A stretch of 64,000 nt of DNA from Microcaldota archaeon (GTDB taxonomy: Archaea; Micrarchaeota; Micrarchaeia; Micrarchaeales; CABMGC01), in the NCBI GenBank assembly GCA_021792235.1, contig JAJYVC010000001.1:13069-77068 (forward strand), read 5' to 3'. Position numbers and translations under genes: made by a program. The notes under the pieces were generated by a model. It was given only the letters and a program-made list of their open reading frames with translations, was not told the origin of the DNA and did no database searches. How positions within the stretch are numbered: position 1 is the first letter of the stretch; each line of letters begins with the position of its first letter. Shown here piece after piece: positions 24,056 to 30,319 of the stretch.

Positions 24056-24087
24056 CGCCAAAAGAAGCTTCACCAAGAAAAATGGGG
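24056..24087. repeat. 32-bp direct repeat, copy 1
   Basis: It matches 24208-24239 in about 28 of 32 positions, sharing the core AGAAAAATGGG preceded by GCCAAA and TCACC. The two copies lie 152 bp apart in the gene-free 300-bp gap before the mercury operon. No frame across the gap looks clearly coding. Confidence 0.5.
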
Positions 24088-24207
24088 CTTGAGGCTTGGT
24101 CGCTATGAAGACAAGATAGCACATCAGACCACCATGCACATAGACCTTAGACTGTGCACGCACTTTAGGACAGGCATCTGCACACAGGGTCCAGGCGTCG
24201 CATGCAT

Positions 24208-24239
24208 CGCCAAACGAAGCCTCACCGAGAAAAATGGGT
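24208..24239. repeat. 32-bp direct repeat, copy 2
   Basis: Second copy of the 24056-24087 repeat, differing at about four positions. It could be a duplicated gene fragment or a recombination substrate. Confidence 0.5.
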
Positions 24240-24314
24240 TTGTGTAGACAGCATTGAATAGCGAGCATACCAACTGCCCAATCCTACCCATCTAGGTGTA
24301 GCGCATACGTAACG

Positions 24315-24341
24315 CATATAAATATGATTGATCATTCATAT
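24315..24341 (+). promoter_or_regulatory. TATA box and palindromic operator of the mercury operon
   Basis: CATATAAAT (24315-24323) is followed by a 20-bp palindrome at 24322-24341 with arms ATATGA and TCATAT around a TGATCA centre; nine of ten base pairs match. Transcription from this TATA would begin near 24343-24346, exactly at the ATG at 24345, so the palindrome sits between promoter and start. The arms resemble ArsR/SmtB-family operators, and an ArsR gene is third in the operon, so autorepression relieved by Hg(II) is likely. Confidence 0.6.
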
Positions 24342-24344
24342 ATC

Positions 24345-24860
24345 ATGCAGAAATATCTCGGGGCAACTGGCGCAGTACGCCTTGTGCTAAGTGATAAGCG
24401 TTATATGGTCGCATTCGTTTTCGTAGCAATTGGATTCTCATTGGCGTATTCTCTTCTTCTCTTTAATTCTTCTGTCAACCTCGCATTACCTAAAATAGTT
24501 TTCGGATTAAACGCCTATGCTCTTGTATTATCAACATTCATAGGGGCGCTGCTTGCGCTCTCAATTACGATGAATGCATTCGCCTTTATGAACGGCACAG
24601 CTTCTAGCAGGAAACTTGGCGCAGGAGCAGTAATAGCAGCCATTATACCAGGCAGCCTGTGCTGCACTTCAGTGATACCAGCAATCCTGGCTGCATTAGG
24701 GGCATCGACTTCTACAATAATAGGGACAACAGGTGCACTGCAAGGACCATTCGCCACCTACGAACCAGAGTTCATAGCAGCCTCAATAGGTATGCTCTTA
24801 CTAAGCATTTTCCTGGTGTCAAAGAGCATACAAAAGTGCTGCGCGGTGAGAAAACGATAA
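24345..24860 (+). CDS. MerT-like membrane protein
   Basis: Predicted mercury transporter of about 171 residues with four hydrophobic helices. The ATG at 24345 is preferred over 24324 because the operator overlaps the earlier one. A Cys pair lies at the start of a helix in PGSLCCTSVIPAILAALG, followed by TGALQGPFATYEPEF. The arrangement of CC, a Pro four residues on, LG, and a P/E-F segment before the last helix is reminiscent of bacterial MerT. A second CC is near the C-terminus (IQKCCAVRKR). Overall similarity is low, so the assignment rests on the motif layout and on linkage to merA. Confidence 0.6.
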   Translation: MQKYLGATGAVRLVLSDKRYMVAFVFVAIGFSLAYSLLLFNSSVNLALPKIVFGLNAYALVLSTFIGALLALSITMNAFAFMNGTASSRKLGAGAVIAAIIPGSLCCTSVIPAILAALGASTSTIIGTTGALQGPFATYEPEFIAASIGMLLLSIFLVSKSIQKCCAVRKR

Positions 24861-24868
24861 ATAAAAAA

Positions 24869-25411
24869 ATGACATTAGCATTCGTAATTGTGGCGTTGAT
24901 AATTATTAGTGCACTTATTTTGCTGAGTAACCATAGCAGCACTACTAGTCAGTCACAAAATGTCACAGTAGGCATGCCTGCGCCGAACTATGGATTTTTC
25001 CTAGCGAATGGCTCCGAAGTAAATATTAATACGTATAGAGGGAAACCTGTGCTTCTTTGGTTCGTTGCCACATGGTGTTCATCATGCGCCCAAGGAAACG
25101 AGGTTATAAACCAGAACTACAATTTCTTCAAATCTCATGGTATAACGATAGTGGAATTAGAGCTATACAAAGATCTCGGATACTCAGGTCCTCCGATAGC
25201 CGACTTCGTAGATTCATACGCTCTGGAGGCGTATTCAAACGGCACAGTAGTCCCTGCTCTGGCAGGCTACAACATGACTGCCGTTTATGATCTGCGCGGC
25301 TATCTAGATATATACTACCTACTTGCAAGCAACGGGACGGTTCTGTATATAAATGGTTCGCCTTCGGCTACGCTAAGTCAGCTTGAGCAGGCTATAAATA
25401 ATTCTATGTGA
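24869..25411 (+). CDS. membrane-anchored TlpA/thioredoxin-like protein
   Basis: Exported thiol protein of about 180 residues. Residues 1-23 form an N-terminal anchor (MTLAFVIVALIIISALILLS), followed by a redoxin domain: VGMPAPNYGFFLANGSEV, KPVLLWFVATWCSSCAQG with the CSSC active site near residue 73, and NGTVLYINGSPSATLSQLEQ at the end. Eight bases separate it from the MerT-like gene. It may bind or pass Hg(II), or keep MerT thiols reduced, taking the place of MerP. The role is inferred from its operon position; the thioredoxin fold is clear. Confidence 0.78.
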   Translation: MTLAFVIVALIIISALILLSNHSSTTSQSQNVTVGMPAPNYGFFLANGSEVNINTYRGKPVLLWFVATWCSSCAQGNEVINQNYNFFKSHGITIVELELYKDLGYSGPPIADFVDSYALEAYSNGTVVPALAGYNMTAVYDLRGYLDIYYLLASNGTVLYINGSPSATLSQLEQAINNSM

Positions 25412-25418
25412 GGATTTT

Positions 25419-25751
25419 ATGGATAAGCTGGAAATAAAAACATTCTTTTTTGCAATAGGTGACTACAGCAGGTTCAAGATACTGTCTGCATTGGCCGAAA
25501 AGGAGCTAAATGTAAGCGGAATAGTCTCTGCAACAGGCATAGAACAGAGTAACGTATCACACCACATGGAATGCCTCTTGAACTGCGGCTTCGTTGATGT
25601 AAGGAGGGAGGGTAGAGCCCGCATTTACAAGGTAAATAGGGAGGTGCGCCCCATAATCAAAAGTATAATAAAGCATATAGAGAGGTACAAGACCGATATA
25701 GTATCGTGCAAAATCGCAAATAAAGAGTATATTTCAAAGGTGATTGAATAG
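25419..25751 (+). CDS. ArsR-family regulator, probable mercury sensor
   Basis: Winged-helix repressor of about 110 residues: FAIGDYSRFKILSALAEKEL, VSGIVSATGIEQSNVSHHMECLLNCGFVD (recognition helix SNVSHHMECL) and RREGRARIYKVN in the wing. Three Cys are candidate ligands: two in MECLLNC and one in DIVSCKI near the C-terminus. Archaeal mercury operons are known to use ArsR-type MerR proteins rather than the bacterial MerR family. It lies inside the operon, seven bases after the thioredoxin gene, with a matching palindrome at the promoter. Confidence 0.82.
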   Translation: MDKLEIKTFFFAIGDYSRFKILSALAEKELNVSGIVSATGIEQSNVSHHMECLLNCGFVDVRREGRARIYKVNREVRPIIKSIIKHIERYKTDIVSCKIANKEYISKVIE

Positions 25752-27166
25752 AGAATTTCGACTACGTTATATTGGGCCAAGGATCTGCCGCTTTCGCCGC
25801 TGCGATAAAAGCCAACGGGCTTGGCAAGAAGACAGTAATGATAGGCAAAAATGCCACTGAAGGCACTACTCTTGGCGGTACTTGCCTGAATGTCGGATGT
25901 GTTCCGAGCAAGAGGCTTATAACTGTAGCCTCGTTTTTAGAATCGCTTAAAGATAGAAGGTTCAGAGGCATCGATTATAAATTCAATGGCGATGTTGAGT
26001 TAGGTGCGATTGTAAAAGAAAAAGACGATCTCGTAAATGGTTTTAGGCAAAGCAAATATTCCAATGTGCTTGCCGGGCTCGAAAATGTCACCTATATTGA
26101 AGGATTTGGCTCACTGAAAAGTCCTAACATAGTTTCTGTAGGCAAGAAGGAAATATTAGCTAAGAAGATATTGATAGCAACTGGCGCGAGGGCGAGTGTG
26201 CCTGATGTTAAAGGCATAGAAGATATAGAATACCTTACCAATGAAACTGCGCTGAAGCTAAAGAAACTGCCAAAGTCGATGATTGTGGTAGGTGGAAGGG
26301 CACTTGGATTGGAGTTTGCACAGATGTTTAACAGGTTTGGCAGCAAGGTTACGCTGCTCCAGAGGAGTTCCACTATAATACCTGGTTGGGAACCTGAGAT
26401 CATAAATCATCTTACCAAATACCTGAGAGAGGAAGGCATAAACATCCAGACAAATGTCACGCTTAATGAGATCGAAGGTGATGGCGGCGCCGTGCGCCTA
26501 AAATGCGAGGTGGATGGAAAAGCATCTGTATTGGAAGCAGAGAAAGTGCTTTTTGCTACAGGCAGAAAACCAAATATCGAGAAGCTTAATCTTGATACTA
26601 TTGGCATAAGGCAGAACAAGGCTGGGTTTGTAGAAGTTGATAGAGGTATGCGCACTAATATTGAAGGTGTCTACGCCGCAGGCGATGTTACCGGGGAGCC
26701 GATGCTGGAAACGCTGGCGGCGAAGGAAGGCACTATTGCTACGCTGAATGCGCTTGATGGCGCAAAGAAGGAAATAAATTTGCTGGAGGTGCCGAAAGCA
26801 ATATTTACGGATCCTGAAGCGGCCAGCGTCGGGCTTACGGATGAGGAAGCTGCCGGGAAGAAAATAAGGTGCAACTGCAATGCCCTTCCGCTGGAGCTCG
26901 TTGCAAAGGCGGGCATAGTGAGCGATACTAAAGGGGTCATTAAGATTGTAATAGACAATAAGAGCCATAAGATACTGGGAGTCCACATGCTAGCACCTCA
27001 CGCCGCTGACCTAATACATGAAGGTGTACTCGCAGTCAAGTTTGGGCTTACAATAGATGACATAATAGATACTGTCCATGTATTCCCGACGCTGAGTGAA
27101 GGGTTCAAGCTAGCCGCGCAGGCTTTCTACCAGGATATTTCTAAGCTTAGCTGCTGCACAGAATAG
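25748..27166 (+). CDS. merA: mercuric reductase
   Basis: FAD/NAD(P)H-dependent reduction of Hg(II) to volatile Hg(0). The redox pair is in GGTCLNVGCVPSKRLI (C46 and C51). NAD(P) binding is at MIVVGGRALGLEFAQMFNRFG, FAD binding at GVYAAGDVTGEPMLE, and the dimerisation domain has AAKEGTIATLNAL and HMLAPHAADLIHEG. The C-terminal SCC pair (C469, C470) is the MerA substrate site. There is no N-terminal HMA domain, so it is a core-type enzyme of about 472 residues. The only canonical in-frame start is TTG at 25772, which would remove the first strand of the FAD fold (FDYVILGQGSAA); I place the start at the ATA at 25748, overlapping the arsR stop. Confidence 0.9.
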   Translation: MENFDYVILGQGSAAFAAAIKANGLGKKTVMIGKNATEGTTLGGTCLNVGCVPSKRLITVASFLESLKDRRFRGIDYKFNGDVELGAIVKEKDDLVNGFRQSKYSNVLAGLENVTYIEGFGSLKSPNIVSVGKKEILAKKILIATGARASVPDVKGIEDIEYLTNETALKLKKLPKSMIVVGGRALGLEFAQMFNRFGSKVTLLQRSSTIIPGWEPEIINHLTKYLREEGINIQTNVTLNEIEGDGGAVRLKCEVDGKASVLEAEKVLFATGRKPNIEKLNLDTIGIRQNKAGFVEVDRGMRTNIEGVYAAGDVTGEPMLETLAAKEGTIATLNALDGAKKEINLLEVPKAIFTDPEAASVGLTDEEAAGKKIRCNCNALPLELVAKAGIVSDTKGVIKIVIDNKSHKILGVHMLAPHAADLIHEGVLAVKFGLTIDDIIDTVHVFPTLSEGFKLAAQAFYQDISKLSCCTE

Positions 27167-27319
27167 CGTAAAATAAGTCAGGACTATTCAGATCGCAGGA
27201 AATCCTAACACTGGCTGCTTATATATCCAGGACCCGAAGATTAAGTGTGCGAATGCACAGCTTGAAAGCTTATAGCTTTATGATTTAGGTAATAAAATGG
27301 AGCTTAGAAAACGACGACA

Positions 27320-27379
27320 AGAGCTAGAAAACGCTAGCCTTACACGCTTAAGACTGAAGTTCGACTCTCCGCGGGCCCA
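27320..27379 (+). pseudogene. partial, diverged tRNA-Val copy (attR)
   Basis: The last 22 bases (27358-27379) equal the 3' end of tRNA-Val. Similarity continues upstream in weaker form through the anticodon arm (ACGCTAGCCTTACACG against ACGCTACCCTCACACG in the tRNA), then fades in the D arm. The acceptor 5' strand is missing, so this cannot be a working tRNA. It is best read as the displaced original 3' part left when the island inserted. The rest of the 27167-27475 gap shows no gene. Confidence 0.65.
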
Positions 27380-27475
27380 TTTCTAAGGCAAATGGTTGAG
27401 AACCACAATGATCAAAAATAGAACATAAACCTAACATATTTAAAGCATAGTCCTCTATAATATATAGATGATAAA

Positions 27476-27721
27476 ATGAATGTCACTCTAAGAGGCAGAG
27501 TTCTCCAAGCTCTAGACCAGATAGTAGAAGAAGGATATGCAAATACCAAATCAGAAGCAATACGATTAGCAATACTGGATTTTGCAGAAAAGCATGAAAG
27601 CGAAGATGTCCTTGTCAGTAGAAAACTTGATAGAATTAACAGGGAAATACGGGAAGGGAAGAGAAAACTGGTAGGAAAGAAGGAAGCTCTGGGTGTCTAT
27701 GCCAAATACGTTAAGGGATAG
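27476..27721 (+). CDS. ribbon-helix-helix antitoxin
   Basis: Antitoxin-type DNA-binding protein of 81 residues. MNVTLRGRVLQALDQIVEEG is followed by YANTKSEAIRLAILDFAEKH, which together form the strand and two helices of an RHH (CopG-like) fold. The charged C-terminus (REIREGKRKLVGKKEALGVY) would wrap the toxin. A TATA-like box (ACATATTTAAA) lies at about 27436-27446. The RelE-like toxin frame starts two bases after its stop. Confidence 0.82.
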   Translation: MNVTLRGRVLQALDQIVEEGYANTKSEAIRLAILDFAEKHESEDVLVSRKLDRINREIREGKRKLVGKKEALGVYAKYVKG

Positions 27722-27723
27722 AC

Positions 27724-27984
27724 TTGTACAAACCCAAGTTTGAGAAGGAATGGTCCAGATACTTCTATGCGTTAGATGAAGGCATAAAAGAAAGAGTAGC
27801 GAAGAAGATTGATAAGATCTTGGAATATCCAAACAAACGACACCTAAAGAAGAGTTCATTCTTTGTAGATGAAGTGGGACAATTCAGAATCGTTTATATG
27901 ATATTTGAAGAAGATAAGTTAGTAGTATTCTATTTTGTAGGAACGCACAAAGAATATGAGAAATGGTACACACAAGAATTCTGA
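27724..27984 (+). CDS. RelE/ParE-family toxin
   Basis: Toxin of 86 residues in the RelE/ParE fold: KEWSRYFYALDEGIKERVAK with KIDKILEYPNKRHLK following, then DEVGQFRIVYMIFEEDKLVV and a C-terminal HKEYEKWYTQEF. The GQFRIVY strand and a hydrophobic VVFYFVGTHKEYE strand are typical of RelE mRNA interferases, though catalytic residues vary and gyrase targeting (ParE) is not excluded. The start is TTG, unusual here. It is coupled to the RHH antitoxin gene and lies between two tRNA-Val-like 3' ends. Confidence 0.82.
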   Translation: MYKPKFEKEWSRYFYALDEGIKERVAKKIDKILEYPNKRHLKKSSFFVDEVGQFRIVYMIFEEDKLVVFYFVGTHKEYEKWYTQEF

Positions 27985-28036
27985 AAACAGCAAATATAGT
28001 TATTCACTATCAGAAGAGTGCTACTTAAAGATTCAT

Positions 28037-28058
28037 GAACCGCGGGCCCATCTTGGAA
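28037..28058 (+). repeat. third tRNA-Val-like end / repeat of 22861
   Basis: The 11 bases CCGCGGGCCCA (28040-28050) equal the end of tRNA-Val, and the 22-bp block matches 22861-22882 at 20 positions. It lies 66 bp after the toxin gene. It could be the outer attachment site of a second small element holding the toxin-antitoxin pair. Confidence 0.4.
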
Positions 28059-28122
28059 AATATGTTGCTAATTTAGTAATTCTGGCTGTCAAGTTATTAA
28101 GTTTTATCAGTGCCTAACAATC

Positions 28123-28446
28123 ATGGAATACCGTATAATCTTTGATTGTCCTGACAACGCAAAGATGATAAATCGGCTCCTTGATGCTGCATCAGGAGCA
28201 GGTGCGGGTCGGTTCGGCAACTACACTCGATGCGCGATAATCACCAAGGGCTACGGCACGTGGAAGTCAGAGCGGGGTTCACATCCCAACATAGGCAAAG
28301 TCGGGAAAATATCAAAGGTGAGATCGGCCAAGATAGACCTATCATGCGATGCCAAATGCCTGGGTGCTGTCTGCAGTGCGATAAGGAAGGCGCATCCCTA
28401 CGAGGAACCAAACATCTACGTTGTCAAAGTGGAGAAATATGCCTGA
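28123..28446 (+). CDS. NIF3-like / YqfO-insert-type small protein
   Basis: Protein of about 107 residues matching the small stand-alone domain that is inserted in NIF3/YqfO metal proteins: GAGAGRFGNYTRCAIITKGYGTW, GSHPNIGKVGKISKV and the C-terminal AIRKAHPYEEPNIYVVKVE. The AHPYEEP motif is highly conserved in this group. It resembles PII/CutA-like folds that form trimers and bind metals or nucleotides; no activity is established. First core gene right of the accessory region, preceded by a short AT-rich stretch. Confidence 0.8.
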   Translation: MEYRIIFDCPDNAKMINRLLDAASGAGAGRFGNYTRCAIITKGYGTWKSERGSHPNIGKVGKISKVRSAKIDLSCDAKCLGAVCSAIRKAHPYEEPNIYVVKVEKYA

Positions 28447-28507
28447 AATCTTATCCCACAGCTTTTGAACAAAAGATTCAAGAATGAGGAATAATCACGT
28501 GGTTAAT

Positions 28508-29266
28508 ATGATAACGAGTCAGAGGCAGCTTGAAGGCGTTCTGCGGCATTTGGAGCTGGAATCCACGAAACGTGCAGCCATACGGTCCGCAGTGGAGAAT
28601 GGGATAACCCATAAGCCGAAATACGTGCGCATAGCCGTGGATGAGCTGGCAAAGGCAAAGAGATTCGGTAAAGCAGCCGGATTCGCATCAAAGATAAATG
28701 ACGAGGCTCTTGCAAGAGACCTTCTGGCCAAGCAGTACAGGGCAAATATCGCAGAAGTCAGGCTCAAGGAGCAGAATCTAAGGAAGTTCGAGGACCTTCT
28801 TTCAAGGCTGGATAGCCCTGAGGAAATGAGGCATGCGATAATATCGGCAGTGGAACGTGGCGTAACGCACAAATTGGATCACGTAAGGATTGCAATAGCG
28901 CATTATGAGTTAATTGGTCCAGGTGCGTTCAAAGATGCGCAGAAGGCTGCAAAGAGTGTTGGTGCAGTTACATCGCAAATATGTGAATCAGAGGGGTGGC
29001 TAGGTCTTGCGGCATACCTGTCTGAAGGCGAGGGCGACATTGACAGGACAAGGAGCATGTATTCCAGTTACATACAAATGCTTGAGGACGTAGGAAAGTT
29101 CGGAATAGCCGCAGAACTATCCCTTCACAAGCTTAATGATGCGGAAAGGGCCATGGCTGACGGGAAGAAGGCAGGCATGTGGGAGATCGTCGCAGAGTTA
29201 TACTGCAGGATCGGGGATGAAAAACTAGCAAATCTGTACGGGAGCCTTGCATCTATGCTGAGGTAG
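28508..29266 (+). CDS. alpha-helical repeat protein, unknown function
   Basis: I do not recognise a family. The protein (about 252 residues from the Met at 28508) is all-helical and contains an internal duplication: LEGVLRHLELESTKRAAIRS followed by AVENGITHKPKYVRIAVDEL, and later FEDLLSRLDSPEEMRHAIIS followed by AVERGVTHKLDHVRIAIAHY. The shared core is A(V/E)xxG(I/V)THKxxxVRIA, spaced about 110 residues apart. The C-terminal third has TPR-like helices (GKFGIAAELSLHKLNDAERA). A scaffold or adaptor role is possible. It converges on, and overlaps by 14 bases, the next minus-strand gene. Confidence 0.6.
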   Translation: MITSQRQLEGVLRHLELESTKRAAIRSAVENGITHKPKYVRIAVDELAKAKRFGKAAGFASKINDEALARDLLAKQYRANIAEVRLKEQNLRKFEDLLSRLDSPEEMRHAIISAVERGVTHKLDHVRIAIAHYELIGPGAFKDAQKAAKSVGAVTSQICESEGWLGLAAYLSEGEGDIDRTRSMYSSYIQMLEDVGKFGIAAELSLHKLNDAERAMADGKKAGMWEIVAELYCRIGDEKLANLYGSLASMLR

Positions 29267-30281
29267 TGCCTGTATCTTCTGTTTCCTGCCTTCCGCGATT
29301 CCTCGAATAGTTGTCGAACCTCTCCGAGCTCTGGTAGAGCTGGTCGAACCTCCTCTTCGCATCGTGCACGCTCATCTTGACTATATGTTCGCTCTTCTTG
29401 TTTATTATGTTGAGCGGAGGTATCTTGTAAGCGGCATTGCCATCGAATATGAACCTTTCGTGCTGTACACTGGAATCTTGCCTATTCATTATTCTGACCT
29501 CCATGTCTATACCGCTGGTCCTGAGCTCATTCTTAAGGTCATTGTAGTTGCCGCTGAATTTTGAGTCCAGCATCTCCTCAGATGTGATTATCCTCACAGC
29601 ACTTATTGCGCTCCCCTCAGTAGGCATTAGCCTGTAAAGGTTGGACATTGCGGCTGAGTTGAAGTGCTTGTCAACTATCCCTACATCGCCTGACAGGTTC
29701 ACGAAAAGTTCATCGCGCAGTTTCATGAGGTTGTAATAAGGAGTGGATGGATCTATGCGTATGCCCTTCATTGTAGCTCTTCTGGCATCCGCAGACTTCC
29801 TGGCGTCGTATTCCAGATATATGTCTAGGCTAAGGCACACAAAGATTGATATGTAGCTAATATATAGCGCAACATCATCGAAAACCGAAGAAAAAGCAAA
29901 ACTCATTATCATTAGGACAAATATGTATACGATTGTAAGCATGAAGTGAAGCGGAGCGTATCTCCTGACATACGATTCGTATCCGTTGGGACCCTTTACT
30001 AACAGCATGAATGACATGACAAACATCGCAAACCCTATTCCAGCAGCAAGTGCTGCCTCAAGTATGGTCTGATATATTGTGGTTATCTCTCCAGAAACAG
30101 TTGCAAGCACAGGCGCAACACTTACGTTGTCTATTCTGCTTTGCAGTATGGCCCCTGCGCCTATGCCATACTCTACGGAAAATCTGTACATGTTGAGTAT
30201 TCCGTTGGCCATAAGTATAAGCGAAGCAGTGACTAGCAGTATTGCAGCTGTTTTGTCATTATATCTCCTGATCCCATCCAT
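29253..30281 (-). CDS. four-TM membrane protein with cytosolic PLD-like domain
   Basis: Residues 1-155 hold four helices, two with a long loop between them (VLATVSGEITTIYQTILEAA). The cytosolic part, residues 165-300, contains an alpha/beta domain with VRIITSEEM, IDMEVRIMNRQDSSVQHERF and IFDGNAAYKIPPLNIINKKS. That region resembles phospholipase-D-like folds lacking a clear second HKD motif. The tail is charged and disordered (RNRGRQETEDTGTTSA). The function is unknown; a membrane-tethered nuclease or lipid-binding sensor could be considered. It lies just 38 bp downstream of the exporter operon on the same strand. Confidence 0.55.
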   Translation of the reverse strand: MDGIRRYNDKTAAILLVTASLILMANGILNMYRFSVEYGIGAGAILQSRIDNVSVAPVLATVSGEITTIYQTILEAALAAGIGFAMFVMSFMLLVKGPNGYESYVRRYAPLHFMLTIVYIFVLMIMSFAFSSVFDDVALYISYISIFVCLSLDIYLEYDARKSADARRATMKGIRIDPSTPYYNLMKLRDELFVNLSGDVGIVDKHFNSAAMSNLYRLMPTEGSAISAVRIITSEEMLDSKFSGNYNDLKNELRTSGIDMEVRIMNRQDSSVQHERFIFDGNAAYKIPPLNIINKKSEHIVKMSVHDAKRRFDQLYQSSERFDNYSRNRGRQETEDTGTTSA

Positions 30282-30319
30282 GACTATCTTTTTACTTGAA
30301 AGTTATTAAAACGCCTAGC

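Larger units (their letters stand above)
21484..27379. mobile_element. tRNA-Val-bounded genomic island carrying mercury genes
   Basis: About 5.9 kb lies between the intact tRNA-Val and a second copy of its 3' end. The interval holds a mercury operon, a methyltransferase, a hypothetical gene and several decayed fragments, and the gene density and base composition are looser than in the flanks. There is no integrase or replication gene, so the element is either a remnant or was mobilised by another element. The core flanking genes are PduO (left) and the NIF3-like gene (right). Boundaries follow the direct repeat; a weaker third match at 28040-28050 suggests a second insertion in tandem. Confidence 0.65.

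Noticed and set aside
24029..24268. Minus-strand 79-codon open frame before the mercury operon
   Set aside because: It overlaps the pair of direct repeats, has no promoter or domain and an odd Cys/Leu-rich composition, and ends in the methyltransferase gene. Probably chance.
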